Source: Agromyces sp. ISL-38
GTDB taxonomy: Bacteria; Actinomycetota; Actinomycetes; Actinomycetales; Microbacteriaceae
DNA length: 64,000 nt
Direction: 5' to 3'
NCBI RefSeq assembly: GCF_018613935.1
Contig: NZ_JAGGPF010000001.1
Span: forward strand, 434,001-498,000
Within the stretch, counting starts at the first letter, position 1. Every line of letters begins with the position of its first letter. The notes below the pieces were generated by a model. It was not told the DNA's origin. It saw nothing but the letters and a program-made list of their open reading frames with translations, and made no database searches. Of the stretch, positions 28,546 to 37,991 are shown in pieces. Position numbers and translations under genes: made by a program.

Positions 28546-28581
28546 TTGACACTCGTTTCGCCGCCTCCACACAATGTCGTC
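28546..28581 (+). promoter_or_regulatory. Consensus-like leaderless promoter
   Basis: TTGACA (28546-28551), 18 bases, CACAAT (28570-28575), then six bases to ATG 28582. This is the best sigma-70-like promoter I noticed in the window, and the expected +1 is the start codon itself. Confidence 0.65.
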
Positions 28582-28971
28582 ATGACCGGATCGGACCATC
28601 AGACCACCCCAGCCACTCTCGACGTCGACCTCGACCGGCGGGTGTTCGACATGGTCTCGTCCACCTCGAGCATCGTCGACCACGATGCCCCGACGCGCTT
28701 CGTCTACCACGAGGCCGACGGCGTGCTGTGGGGGGAGTACGTGGGGGACACGGTTGCGGTCGGCCGCTTCTGCGGCGTGCGGAACCAGGCCCGCATCGAG
28801 ATCTCCTTCGTGCACCGTGGCCATGACGCCGGGACGACCACCGGGAACGCCTCGTCGGTCATCTCGCGGAACGAGGACGGCACCCTCCTGCTCACCGAGG
28901 AGTTCCGCACGCCCGACGGCGTGCTCCACACGAGCGTCTGCCGCGAGGTCGTGGGGGCGCAGCCCGCCTGA
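28582..28971 (+). CDS. Small conserved protein of the mis-named 'N-acetylglutamate synthase' type
   Basis: 129 residues. The pattern RVFDMVSSTSSIVDHDAPTRFVYHEADGVLWGEYVGDTVAVGR-like beta-strands with Gly-x-Tyr-x-Gly turns resembles short lipocalin-like proteins that databases often label n-acetylglutamate synthase without evidence. No catalytic motif is seen, and no signal peptide or membrane segment. ATG 28582 was chosen because the promoter directly precedes it and the earlier in-frame sequence overlaps the promoter. The function is unknown. Its end is 12 bp from the end of the convergent Lrp gene. Confidence 0.7.
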   Translation: MTGSDHQTTPATLDVDLDRRVFDMVSSTSSIVDHDAPTRFVYHEADGVLWGEYVGDTVAVGRFCGVRNQARIEISFVHRGHDAGTTTGNASSVISRNEDGTLLLTEEFRTPDGVLHTSVCREVVGAQPA

Positions 28972-28983
28972 TCTGCTCGGCGC

Positions 28984-29544
28984 TCAGCGCCGGCGTCGAT
29001 CGGGCACGCGCTGGGCACGATCGTCGCTCGTGCGCACGAACCGCGTCATCCCGAAGCGCTCACCGGAGTCCTCGACCGAGGTGCGTTCCGACCGGATCAT
29101 CCGGAGCGAGACCTGGGCGCGCTCCTCGTCCATGAGGAACACGGTCGTCGTCGCCTTGATCGACGGCCATTGCGCGAGCCTGGTGGCGACGAGCTCATGG
29201 ATCGCCGCCACGTCGGGAGCGCGCACGAGCAGCATGGCGTCGTGTTCTCCCGTGGTCACCGCGAAGTACTCGAGCTCGGGCACCGACGAGAGTCGCGCGC
29301 GGAAGTCGGCCCATTGGCTCTGGCGGAGCGTGACGAACACCATTGCGGCCACGCCGATGCCGACGGCCGCCGGATCGACCTCGGCATGAACGCCCCGGAT
29401 GACGCCCGCACGCACGAGGGCTTCATAGCGCGTGTAGGCGTTGGACCGGGAGATGCCGAGGTGCTCTGCGAGGGCTGCGACGGACGTGCGGCCGTCTTCG
29501 CGCAAGAGCTCCAGCATCCGGATGTGCGTGTCATCGAGTTGCAT
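28984..29544 (-). CDS. Lrp/AsnC-family transcription regulator
   Basis: About 186 residues. N-terminal AsnC-type helix-turn-helix (QLDDTHIRMLELLREDGR, then LAEHLGISRSNAYTRYEALVRAGVI) and a C-terminal RAM ligand-binding domain (VAAMVFVTLRQ...VTTGEHDAMLLVRAPDVAAI), with a basic tail of ~35 residues beyond the usual length. ATG 29544 has GGAG six bases upstream; ATG 29556 is a possible earlier start. It is divergent from the oligopeptide ABC operon starting at 29719 and probably regulates it in response to an amino acid. Confidence 0.9.
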   Translation of the reverse strand: MQLDDTHIRMLELLREDGRTSVAALAEHLGISRSNAYTRYEALVRAGVIRGVHAEVDPAAVGIGVAAMVFVTLRQSQWADFRARLSSVPELEYFAVTTGEHDAMLLVRAPDVAAIHELVATRLAQWPSIKATTTVFLMDEERAQVSLRMIRSERTSVEDSGERFGMTRFVRTSDDRAQRVPDRRRR

Positions 29545-29718
29545 CAAGGACTCCATCTGTCCAGTCGCAGCAATGGGGAGGGACTTCGATTGAGAGAATA
29601 TGCCATTCGGGTGGCAGAATCGAGACAATTCTTCTTCGTTACCGCATCGATGATTGACGAATGATCTCCGGGCGCACTATTTTCGCACTCATCCTCCATT
29701 CAGATAAGGAGCACCACC
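29545..29718. promoter_or_regulatory. Divergent regulatory region, Lrp gene / oligopeptide operon
   Basis: 174 bp of distinctly AT-rich sequence. It holds AGAAT-N7-ATTCT (29616-29632), an inverted repeat with the spacing of Lrp/AsnC half sites, and AAGGAG just before the TTG start at 29719. No clear -35/-10 pair could be chosen for either side. The operator role is an inference from position. Confidence 0.45.
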
Positions 29719-31302
29719 TTGTCACGATCGTTCCGCCGCACAGCCCGGCGCAGCGCGGCAGCACTCGGCTTGGCCCTCGCCGCCTCGCTCGCGTTCAGCG
29801 CCTGCTCGCCCGCAGCCTCCCCTGACTCCGCCCCCGGCGAGTCGCTCGTCGTCGATGCCTCGTTCGACCTGAAGACCGCCGACCCCAATCGCGAGTATGA
29901 GACGACCGGCTCGATCGTCGCGAAGGCCCTCTATGAGACGCTCCTCACCTTCGACGGCGACGACGTCACGACGCCCGTCGACGGGCTCGCGAGCTATGAG
30001 ATGAACGCCGACAACACCGTGCTGACGCTCACCATGAACGAGGGCCACACGTTCTCAGACGGTTCGGAGGTGACGGTCGACGACGCGGTGTTCTCGCTGC
30101 AGCGCGTGCAGGGCGTCAAGGGCAATCCGTCGTTCCTGCTCGACGGCGTGACGATCGAAAAGACGTCGGACACCACGCTCACGCTGACCTCCGCGACGCC
30201 GAACCCGGCGCTGCCCTTCATTCTCCCGAACCCGGCGCTCGGCGTGGTCAACCAGGAGGTCGTCGAGGAGAACGGCGGCACCACCACGGCCGACGACGCG
30301 GCCGAGGAGTTCCTCAACACCGAGTCGGCGGGCTCCGGTCCCTACATCCTCGAGTCCTTCGACGCTGCATCCCAAGTGGTGTTCACGGCGAACCCCGAGT
30401 ACACCGGCACGAAGCCCGCGTACGAGCGCGTGGTGCTCCGCAACGTGCAGGGCCCGACGCAGAAGCTCAACGTCGAGGCCGGCGACTCGCAGGTGGCGCT
30501 CGACCTCAATCCCGACCAGGTCTCCGAGCTCGACTCCTCCAAGGTCTCGATCATCGCGAACCCCTCGCGGTACATGATCTTCCTGTTCCTGAACCAAGAC
30601 CCCGCGGTCAGCCAGATCACGAGCAACCCGAAGTTCCTCGAGGCGTTCAAGCTCGGCATCGACTACGACAAGATCGTCGATCTCGCCGGCGAGGGCTCGA
30701 TTCGTCCGGGCGGCTTCATCCCGTCGATCTTCAACGGCGCCCTCGACGCGGCCGACGGCAACCAGTTCGACGCCGACGCGGCAGAGGCCGCGCTCGCCGA
30801 GTCCGGGTACGCCGGCGAGGAGGTCACGCTGAACTTCCCCAACGACATCACCGTGCAGGGGCTCTCGCTCCAGAGCGTCGCGGAGTCGATCCAGGCGCAA
30901 CTGAAAGACGTGGGCATCACCATCACGCTCGCCCCCGCACCGGTCGCCACCGAACTCGACGCCTACCGCGACGGCAAGGAGACGGTCGGGCTCTGGTACT
31001 GGGGCCCCGACTTCCCCGACCCGTCGAACTACCTGGCCTTCACCCCCGGCGAGCTCGTGGGCCTGCGGGCCGGCTGGGCTGCAGGCGCCGACCCCGCGGT
31101 GACTGATCTGGCGGCCGCTGCCGTGGCCGCGACCGACGCCGACGCCCGTGCTGGCGCCTACGAGGAGCTGCAGAAGGCGCAGAACGCGAGCGGACCGTTC
31201 ATCCCGCTGCTGCAGCCGGCGCAGAACGTGGTGACCGCGACGAGCATCACCTCGGTGCCCCTCAACCCCACCTGGACTGTCGATCTTGCCGGTATCGAGT
31301 AA
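29719..31302 (+). CDS. Oligopeptide/dipeptide ABC transporter substrate-binding lipoprotein
   Basis: 527-residue family-5 extracellular binding protein (DppA/OppA type). The signal peptide ends in a lipobox (LAFSAC, Cys near 29). The binding domain opens SFDLKTADPNREYETTGSIV, with YEMNADNTVLTLTMNEGHTFSDG near 95, the hallmark strand of this family. The start is TTG 29719 behind AAGGAG. It is the first gene of a five-gene importer operon and captures peptides outside the membrane. The ligand may also be an opine or a small glycan; family 5 is broad. Confidence 0.92.
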   Translation: MSRSFRRTARRSAAALGLALAASLAFSACSPAASPDSAPGESLVVDASFDLKTADPNREYETTGSIVAKALYETLLTFDGDDVTTPVDGLASYEMNADNTVLTLTMNEGHTFSDGSEVTVDDAVFSLQRVQGVKGNPSFLLDGVTIEKTSDTTLTLTSATPNPALPFILPNPALGVVNQEVVEENGGTTTADDAAEEFLNTESAGSGPYILESFDAASQVVFTANPEYTGTKPAYERVVLRNVQGPTQKLNVEAGDSQVALDLNPDQVSELDSSKVSIIANPSRYMIFLFLNQDPAVSQITSNPKFLEAFKLGIDYDKIVDLAGEGSIRPGGFIPSIFNGALDAADGNQFDADAAEAALAESGYAGEEVTLNFPNDITVQGLSLQSVAESIQAQLKDVGITITLAPAPVATELDAYRDGKETVGLWYWGPDFPDPSNYLAFTPGELVGLRAGWAAGADPAVTDLAAAAVAATDADARAGAYEELQKAQNASGPFIPLLQPAQNVVTATSITSVPLNPTWTVDLAGIE

Positions 31303-32359
31303 CACGGCACCAGAGAAGCAGGGCGCGCGAGCGGGCATCCACCCGCTCGCGCGCTATCTCGGCGTCCGGGCAGCCCTGACGATCCTCCTGCTATTCGGGG
31401 TGACGCTCGTCACCTTCACCCTCACGAACCTCGTGCCGGCCGACCCGGTGCAGGCGGCGCTCGGCGAACAGGCCGCCGCGAACCCCGAGATCGTGGCGCA
31501 GTTCCGGGAGAACGCCGGTCTCGACCAGCCGCTCCCCGTGCAATACGTGACCTACCTCGGCAACGTGCTCCAGGGCGACTTGGGGGTGTCGCAGCAGACG
31601 CGGGCACCGGTCTCGAATGACCTCGGCAAGGCGTTCCCGGCGACGGCGGAGCTCGCGCTCACCGCGATCCTGATCTCCATCGTCCTCGGGGTCGGGCTGG
31701 GAATGTGGGCGGCGCTGCGGCGACGCACGATCACCGATCAGGTCATCCGGGTCGTGAGTCTCGTGGGCATCTCGGTGCCGTCGTTCTGGCTGGCACTCGT
31801 CGTCTACTTCGTGTTCTTCTCGCAGCTGCGCTGGTTCCCGGGCTCCGGTCGCCTCTCGCCCGCGGCGATCCCGCCGCCGAAGGTGACCGGCATGTACACC
31901 GTCGACTCCCTGCTCGCCGGCCAGTGGGTCACGTTCGCCGACGCGGTCGCGCACCTGATCCTGCCGGCGGCCGTGCTCGCGCTCTACACGATCGGCCTCC
32001 TGACGCGCTTCGCAAGGTCGGCCATCCTCGAGGTGCTCGATCTCGACTACGTGCGTGCCGCCCGCGCCAAGGGCCTGCCCGGCCGGGTGGTCGTCAGCCG
32101 GTACGTGCTGCGCGGCGCCCTCGTGCCGATCATCACGGTGCTCGGCGTCGCGTTCGGCTCGCTGCTCTCTGGCACGGTGCTCGTCGAGAAGGTCTACTCC
32201 TGGCACGGGCTGGGCGAGTACGCTTACTCGGCCGCCACCAAGCTCGACCTGCCGGCCATCATGGGGGTGGGCCTCGTCGTCGGATGTGTCTACATCGGCT
32301 TGAACTTCCTGGTCGACGTGCTCTACGGCTTCATCGACCCGAGGGTGAGGGTGGCATGA
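31286..32359 (+). CDS. ABC transporter permease (DppB type)
   Basis: 357-residue permease. A short cytoplasmic N-tail is followed by a first helix and the typical LVPADPVQAALGEQAAANPE motif, and five further helices; the ATPase-docking loop is LDYVRAARAKGLPGRVVVSRYVLRGALVP near 255. The start is probably TTG 31286, overlapping the binding-protein gene by 17 bp, because no ATG or GTG occurs in frame before the first helix. It pairs with the DppC-type permease. Confidence 0.88.
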   Translation: MPVSSNTAPEKQGARAGIHPLARYLGVRAALTILLLFGVTLVTFTLTNLVPADPVQAALGEQAAANPEIVAQFRENAGLDQPLPVQYVTYLGNVLQGDLGVSQQTRAPVSNDLGKAFPATAELALTAILISIVLGVGLGMWAALRRRTITDQVIRVVSLVGISVPSFWLALVVYFVFFSQLRWFPGSGRLSPAAIPPPKVTGMYTVDSLLAGQWVTFADAVAHLILPAAVLALYTIGLLTRFARSAILEVLDLDYVRAARAKGLPGRVVVSRYVLRGALVPIITVLGVAFGSLLSGTVLVEKVYSWHGLGEYAYSAATKLDLPAIMGVGLVVGCVYIGLNFLVDVLYGFIDPRVRVA

Positions 32360-33252
32360 CCGAGCGTGGCACGACCGACGTCCTCGCCGTGCAGACGCGG
32401 CGGAAGGGCCGCTTGCGCATCTCGAAGCAGCTCCGCACGCCGCTCGCCATCACCGGCGGGGCGATCGTGGTGTTCTGGCTGCTCGTCGCGGTGTTCGCGC
32501 CGTGGCTCAGCCCGTACGATCCGCTCGCCCAATATTTCCAGCGGCTGCAGGCGCCAAGCGCCGAGCACTGGTTCGGCACCGACCAGGTCGGTCGCGACGT
32601 GCTCTCGCGCGTCATCAGCGGTGCCCAGGTGTCGATCCCGCTCGCCGTCATGCTCGTGGTCTTCGCGATGCTCATCGGCTCCCTACTGGGTGCGATCGCC
32701 GGCTACTTCGGCAAGGCGATCGACGAGACGATCATGCGCATCGCCGACCTCGTGTTCGCCTTCCCCACGATCATCCTCGCGATGGTGATCGCGGCCGCCC
32801 TCGGCCCGAGCCTCACCAACGCCGTCATCGCGATGCTCATCGTGTCGTGGCCGGCGTACGCCCGCGTGACCCGGTCGCTCGTGCTCGGTGCGCGCAACGC
32901 CGAGTACGTGATCGCGGGCCGCCTGCTCGGCAACGGCCCGTTCACCTCGCTCGGCAAGGACATCCTGCCGAACGTGCTCTCGCCCGTTGTCGTGCTCGCG
33001 ACGCTCGACGTCGGAACGGCGATCCTCCTGCTCTCCGGGCTGTCGTTCCTCGGCCTCGGCGCGGTGCCGCCCACGCCCGACTGGGGTTCGATGGTCGCCG
33101 ACGGCGTGCAGAACTTCTCGTCGTGGTGGATCGCGGTGTTCCCCGGCCTCGCCATCCTCACGGTGGTGCTCGCCTTCAACTTCCTGGGCGACGCGCTCCG
33201 CGACGCCCTCGATCCGCGGTCGCAAGAGGCCGTGCAGGGGAGGGCGCTGTGA
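32356..33252 (+). CDS. ABC transporter permease (DppC type)
   Basis: 298-residue second permease. It has the DppC marker APWLSPYDPLAQYF...HWFGTDQVGRDVLSRVISG near residues 50-95, then GYFGKAIDETIMRIADLVFAFP near 118 and the docking loop RNAEYVIAGRLLGNG near 178. ATG 32356 overlaps the DppB-type stop by 4 bp. It completes the membrane channel with the preceding gene. Confidence 0.92.
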   Translation: MTERGTTDVLAVQTRRKGRLRISKQLRTPLAITGGAIVVFWLLVAVFAPWLSPYDPLAQYFQRLQAPSAEHWFGTDQVGRDVLSRVISGAQVSIPLAVMLVVFAMLIGSLLGAIAGYFGKAIDETIMRIADLVFAFPTIILAMVIAAALGPSLTNAVIAMLIVSWPAYARVTRSLVLGARNAEYVIAGRLLGNGPFTSLGKDILPNVLSPVVVLATLDVGTAILLLSGLSFLGLGAVPPTPDWGSMVADGVQNFSSWWIAVFPGLAILTVVLAFNFLGDALRDALDPRSQEAVQGRAL

Positions 33253-34175
33253 GCGAGAGCACGGTGAACACCACGAACCGAGCCGGTATGACCGAACGGG
33301 ATGCCGCGCAGGGCGGCGTCGTCATCTCGGGCCTCACGCTGGGCTTCGGCCGCGGCGAGGCGCGCAAGGAGATCCTGCGGGGCATCGACCTCGACGTGCC
33401 CGCCGGGCGGATCACGGGTCTCGCGGGCGAGTCGGGCTCGGGCAAGACCATGACGGGCCTGGCGGTGTGCGGACTGCTCCCGGCCGGCGCCGACCTCGGC
33501 GGCAGCATCCGCTTCGAGGGCACCGAGCTCATCGGCCTCAAGCAGCGCAGCATGAACCGCTTCCGCGGCGCGAAGATCGCCATGATCTTCCAGGACCCCA
33601 CGGCGAGCCTGCACCCGATGCTCACGATCGAGGCGCAGCTCGTCGACCACTACCGCCATCACACCGGTGCGTCGAAGCGCGCCGCGCGCGAACGCGCGCT
33701 CGAGATGCTCGGTCTCGTCGCCGTGCCGCACCCCGAGGCGGCGCTGCGGAAGTACCCGCACCAGTTCTCGGGTGGCCAGTTGCAGCGCATCGCGATCGCG
33801 TCGGCACTCATGTGCGAGCCGTCGGTGCTGATCGCCGACGAACCGACCACGGCGCTCGACGTCACCGTGCAGGCGGGCATCCTCCGGCTCCTGCGCAAGC
33901 TGTGCGATGAGCTCGGCATCGCGATCGTCCTCGTGACGCACGACCTCGGGGTGATGTCGGCGCTCGCCGACACGATCGCGGTGATGCGCATGGGCGAGAT
34001 CGTCGAGCACGGTGATCGGCACCAGGTGATCACCGCCCCGAGGCATCCGTACACGAAGGCACTCATCGACGCGCTGCCCGAGTCGGGGGCGCGCTCGGGC
34101 GACGGGGGCCCGGGCGACGCGGGCGACCCGGGTGAACGCAGCGACCGCACGTCCGGAAGCGAGACCGCATCATGA
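33249..34175 (+). CDS. ABC transporter ATP-binding protein (DppD type)
   Basis: 308-residue ATPase. Walker A GESGSGKT near 58, Q-loop IFQDPTASLHP near 112, signature FSGGQLQR near 175, Walker B VLIADEPTTALD near 196 and switch His in VTHDLG. The C-terminal ~30 residues are Gly/Asp/Ser-rich and lack the oligopeptide_trans_C cysteine motif found in many DppD proteins. GTG 33249 overlaps the permease stop. It works as a heterodimer with the next ATPase. Confidence 0.92.
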   Translation: MSESTVNTTNRAGMTERDAAQGGVVISGLTLGFGRGEARKEILRGIDLDVPAGRITGLAGESGSGKTMTGLAVCGLLPAGADLGGSIRFEGTELIGLKQRSMNRFRGAKIAMIFQDPTASLHPMLTIEAQLVDHYRHHTGASKRAARERALEMLGLVAVPHPEAALRKYPHQFSGGQLQRIAIASALMCEPSVLIADEPTTALDVTVQAGILRLLRKLCDELGIAIVLVTHDLGVMSALADTIAVMRMGEIVEHGDRHQVITAPRHPYTKALIDALPESGARSGDGGPGDAGDPGERSDRTSGSETAS

Positions 34176-34948
34176 CCCTCTTGAAGCTCGACGACCTCGA
34201 GGTTTCGTACAAGCTGCCCGGTCGCGGCTCGCTCAAGGCGGTCGACGGCGTGAGCTTCGACCTCGAGCCACGCCAGGTGCTCGGGCTCGTCGGCGAGTCC
34301 GGATGCGGCAAGTCGACCCTCGCCCGGGCGGTGTGCGGCCTCGAGCCGGCATCGGGTGGCTCGATCTCGTTCAACGGCCGGCCGGTCGGCAAGCTCGGCC
34401 TGCGCAGGCGCGACCCCGCGTTGATGCGGATCCAGATGGTGTTCCAGAATCCGTACGCGTCGCTCAACCCGCGGCGCACCATCGGCAGCCAGATCGAAGA
34501 CGGCCTGCGGGTGAATCCCGACCGCGACGCCTGGAACGTGCCCGACCTGCTCGAGCACGTCGAACTCGACCCGGCCAGCCGCTCGAGGTTCCCGCACCAG
34601 TTCTCAGGCGGTCAGCGCCAGCGGGTCGCCATCGCCCGCGCCATCGCAGCCGGCCCCGAGCTGCTCATCGGCGACGAGCCGATCGCGTCGCTCGACGCGT
34701 CGCTGCAAGCCCGCATCGCGATCCTCATGCGCAACCTCGCCGTCGAGACGGGCGCGGCCCTGCTGTTCATCAGCCACGACCTCTCGGTCGTGCGGGTGAT
34801 CGCCGACGACGTCGCCGTGATGAGCGCCGGCCGCATCGTCGAGCACGGGCCGGTCGACCGGGTCTGGTCGGCACCCGAGCATGCGTACACCCAGCGCCTG
34901 CTGGCGGCCATCCCCGTCGTCGACGGTCTGGGCGTGCTCCCGGGCTGA
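34172..34948 (+). CDS. ABC transporter ATP-binding protein (DppF type)
   Basis: 258-residue ATPase with Walker A GESGCGKST near 44, Q-loop VFQNPYASLNPR near 92, signature FSGGQRQR near 147, Walker B LLIGDEPIASLD near 168 and FISHDLS. It is shorter than typical DppF because the C-terminal extension is absent. ATG 34172 overlaps the previous stop by 4 bp. It is the last gene of the operon, which ends about 40 bp before the convergent NUDIX gene. Confidence 0.92.
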   Translation: MTLLKLDDLEVSYKLPGRGSLKAVDGVSFDLEPRQVLGLVGESGCGKSTLARAVCGLEPASGGSISFNGRPVGKLGLRRRDPALMRIQMVFQNPYASLNPRRTIGSQIEDGLRVNPDRDAWNVPDLLEHVELDPASRSRFPHQFSGGQRQRVAIARAIAAGPELLIGDEPIASLDASLQARIAILMRNLAVETGAALLFISHDLSVVRVIADDVAVMSAGRIVEHGPVDRVWSAPEHAYTQRLLAAIPVVDGLGVLPG

Positions 34949-34985
34949 TCCGACGCCGCGTGCGCTCGGCGCCGGGTGGGCCGAT

Positions 34986-35402
34986 TCAGTCGATGACGCC
35001 CGATGCCGCGAGCCGGGCGAGCACCTCGGCGCCCGCGGGCGGGCAGCGGTGCGCGTCGGCCGTGGTCACCCAGTGCACGCTGCCGACCTCGGCCGAGGCG
35101 GCGGGCGCGGCATCCGTCTCGGCCCGGAAGACCCGCATGCGCACGAGCCGGCCATCGGGCTCGCCGTGCGCCTGCACGACGACCTCGAAGAGCTCGTCGA
35201 GTGCGGCGGGGTCGAGGTCGAGCGCGACCTCCTCGCGGGCTTCGCGCGCCGCGGCATCCGCTGCGCTCTCGCCGGCGTCGATCTTGCCGCCGGGCATGTA
35301 GTAGACGTCGCGGTCGCGTGCGGTGACCATGAGCACGCGGCGATCGCGCACGAGGGCGATCGCGGCGACGAGGAGGTCGGGCAGGTGCGGCATCCGTTCC
35401 AC
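34986..35402 (-). CDS. NUDIX hydrolase
   Basis: 138-residue NUDIX protein. The Nudix box is present as GGKIDAGESAADAAAREARE followed by EVALDL; the usual Gly after EE-x is Ala. It hydrolyses nucleoside diphosphates linked to another group; the family includes (deoxy)nucleotide sanitisers. GTG 35402 and ATG 35393 are both possible starts; AGGGTGG precedes the latter. It lies on the same strand downstream of the MprF-like gene, 18 bp apart. Confidence 0.88.
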   Translation of the reverse strand: MERMPHLPDLLVAAIALVRDRRVLMVTARDRDVYYMPGGKIDAGESAADAAAREAREEVALDLDPAALDELFEVVVQAHGEPDGRLVRMRVFRAETDAAPAASAEVGSVHWVTTADAHRCPPAGAEVLARLAASGVID

Positions 35403-35420
35403 CCTATGTGCCCCCGGCGG

Positions 35421-37982
35421 CTACTTGGTGAGCGTGCGCACGAGTGCGACGGCCTCTTTCGGCGACACCTCGGGGAGGTAGGCGCGGCCGATCGCCACGC
35501 CGATCGCCGGCAGTGCGAGCGGGTCGGGGTAGGCCATCGAGATGGTGTGGTACTCCGGGTTGAACTTGGCCTTGAAGCGGAAGAGCGAGGTGAAGCCGTA
35601 GGCGGGCTCGAGGGTCTTGGCGAGCCAGTCGAGCAAGCGGGTCATCACCGTCGCGGGCGGCGGCTCCTCGCCGAGTGCGAGGGGCTTCGTCGCGAGCGGA
35701 GCGCCGGAGAGGCTCAGGAACTCGGCGCCCTCCTCTTTCATATGCAGCGCCGCCGACGCGATGAGGAACTCCATCACGCCGTTCATCGAGCCGTCGGCTC
35801 TGCGCATGAAGTCGATCGTCCAGCCGACCGGAACGCCGTCGCGGAACGTCGGCAGCCAGCTCGTCACGGCCTGCAGGCGCCCGTTCGGGCCGACCGCGAG
35901 CATGAGCCGCACCTCTGGATCCTTCAGCTCCTCCATGCCGCCGAGCGTGAAGCCCATCTCGGGCAGCTCCTTCTCGGCGACCCACTCCTCGGAGATCGCG
36001 TTGATCTCGGCGACCGTCGCGAGCGGGAGCTCGGCCCACGTCGTCCACACCGTCGTGAGCCCCTCCTTGATGCCGCGGTTGAGCGCTTGCCGCACCTTCT
36101 GCCAGGGCTTGCCCGTGAGTTCGAGGCCCGTCGTCGTGACGACGGTCTCCTCGCCGACCGACATGTGCTGCCAGCCGAGCGCCTCGAACACCGGCAGGTA
36201 GCGATCGTGCACGCTGTAGAACACCGGCACCCAGCTGTTTCGGTCGCAGAAGGCCGCGAACTCGCGGATCGCCTGCGCATCGCGCTCCGCAAGGCAGATC
36301 GGGTCGGACATCGTGATCGCGATGCCGTTCACCACGCGGTAGGCCACGGCGGCCTGCTCGTCGTCGCTGAACCAATAGGAGTTGCCCGGCCAGGTCGCCA
36401 TGAAGCCGAGCGAACCGCCGCCACCGCGCTGCAGGTTCGCCAGCACGCGGGCGCGGTCGCGCGCATGCGAGCGATCGGCGGTCGCCGACAGGAACGGCAC
36501 GGCCGCGATCACGAAAATCGCCCAGAACAGCGGCCCGACGAGCTGGTAGAGCACGAATGTGAAGTCGTGCACGGGCACGACGATCGGGTCGAACGCGGCC
36601 ACGAAATGCACCGGCACGAATCGCTTGACGGTGTCGACGAGCACGTCGGGCGGCGAGGCATCCGGAACGAACTCCTCGATCGTCACGAGCGCGGTGATGA
36701 AGTACGCCCCCGCGAGCACCACGAACGAACCGACCACCACGCTCGTGAAGCGGGCGACGGCGCGACGCGGCGCGCGGATGGCGAACTGCCGCCGGAACAC
36801 GAGCAGCAGCAGGGCCATGCCGAGCGGCAACAGCACCGCGGCCACCGTCCAGACGATGAGCTCGCCGATGTCGAAGCCCGTCCACTCCTCGCCGTCGGCG
36901 ATCGTCGCCGCGAGATCGAACGAGAACCAGGCGAGCAGGGCGAGCGCGAGGTTCACCGCGACAGCGAGCATGAGCGCGAACCGGCGGCCGTTGCGCAGCC
37001 CCCATGCCGCGAGCAACAGGAGCACGAGCGGCAGGAAGGAGAGCACGATGACGCCCGGCCCCTGCGCGCTCAGCAGCGCGAGTTGCCGGTCGCAGAATGC
37101 CGAGGCCGCGCTCGCGCACTCGGTGAGCACGGTGTCGGCGTCGGGCACCTCCGCGCCGAAGAGCGTCGCCGAGAACGCGAACGGCGTGAGCTCCTCGCCA
37201 TTGATGAGCGACACGATCGGACCGATCGCCGTGATCGCCACCGCGGTCGCGATGAGGGTGCGCGTCTCCCGGTGCGAGCTGCGGCGAGGCGCGAGCGTCG
37301 ACGGACTGCGGGCGAGCACCGCGCCGAGCGCGAGTCCCGCGATGCCCGCGATCAGCCGGTAGACGTTCGAGGAGTCGCCGTCGTAGAGCACGAACACGAG
37401 CACGAAGGCGAAGGTGACGATACGGATGCGTCGGCGCCACAGCGCCGTCATGAACGCCGTGGCGGTGATGAGCGCGCCGACGATGCCCGTCAGCGGATCG
37501 AGCGTGAGGTCGATCGAGGTGCCGGTCGCCCACCACTCCCCGGCGAGGCTGCCCAGCCACTGCAGCGACACGCCGAGGGTCACGCCGATGACGCCCGTGA
37601 CGACGAACGCGAGGATCGACCGCGCGGTGCCGAGGCGCAGCTCGGCGATGCCGAGCAGGGTCGCCGCGAGCACCACGCCGGCCGCGAGCTGGAACGGGTC
37701 GGCGGGGATGGCGAGCGCCGTGAGCACGCTCCACCCGTGGCCGAGCTCGATCGTGGTTCCGACTCCGGCCGCCCAGGTCGTCTCGACGTCCGCACTCGCG
37801 GCGCCGAAGATCGAACCGGTGATCAGCGCCGTCGCGATGAGGAGCACGGCGAGGGCGAAGCTGAACGGGACGCGCCGCGCGAACCCCGCGACGGCCGAGG
37901 CGGTCGAGCGGAGCCGGCCGGCGGGCTCGACGTCGGTCTCGGCAGTGGCCGATGCGCCGGCCGCTCGGTCGGTGTCGCTCAT
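35421..37982 (-). CDS. MprF-like phosphatidylglycerol aminoacyltransferase with large membrane domain (DUF2156)
   Basis: 853 residues. The N-terminal ~500 residues hold many transmembrane helices; the first group (GHGWSVLTALAIPADPFQLAAG, then LRLGTARSILAF) resembles a rhomboid-like fold. The C-terminal ~340 residues are a DUF2156/GNAT-like aminoacyltransferase as in MprF and lysyl/alanyl-PG synthases (LGFMATWPGNSYWFSDDEQA, VNGIAITMSDPIC, FYSVHDRYLPVFEALG, FKAKFNPEYH). Such proteins move an amino acid from aminoacyl-tRNA to a membrane lipid, lowering surface charge. The start ATG 37982 follows GGAGCGC. It is 9 bp downstream of the membrane hydrolase gene, so the two probably act together. Confidence 0.85.
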   Translation of the reverse strand: MSDTDRAAGASATAETDVEPAGRLRSTASAVAGFARRVPFSFALAVLLIATALITGSIFGAASADVETTWAAGVGTTIELGHGWSVLTALAIPADPFQLAAGVVLAATLLGIAELRLGTARSILAFVVTGVIGVTLGVSLQWLGSLAGEWWATGTSIDLTLDPLTGIVGALITATAFMTALWRRRIRIVTFAFVLVFVLYDGDSSNVYRLIAGIAGLALGAVLARSPSTLAPRRSSHRETRTLIATAVAITAIGPIVSLINGEELTPFAFSATLFGAEVPDADTVLTECASAASAFCDRQLALLSAQGPGVIVLSFLPLVLLLLAAWGLRNGRRFALMLAVAVNLALALLAWFSFDLAATIADGEEWTGFDIGELIVWTVAAVLLPLGMALLLLVFRRQFAIRAPRRAVARFTSVVVGSFVVLAGAYFITALVTIEEFVPDASPPDVLVDTVKRFVPVHFVAAFDPIVVPVHDFTFVLYQLVGPLFWAIFVIAAVPFLSATADRSHARDRARVLANLQRGGGGSLGFMATWPGNSYWFSDDEQAAVAYRVVNGIAITMSDPICLAERDAQAIREFAAFCDRNSWVPVFYSVHDRYLPVFEALGWQHMSVGEETVVTTTGLELTGKPWQKVRQALNRGIKEGLTTVWTTWAELPLATVAEINAISEEWVAEKELPEMGFTLGGMEELKDPEVRLMLAVGPNGRLQAVTSWLPTFRDGVPVGWTIDFMRRADGSMNGVMEFLIASAALHMKEEGAEFLSLSGAPLATKPLALGEEPPPATVMTRLLDWLAKTLEPAYGFTSLFRFKAKFNPEYHTISMAYPDPLALPAIGVAIGRAYLPEVSPKEAVALVRTLTK

Positions 37983-37991
37983 ACTGCGCTC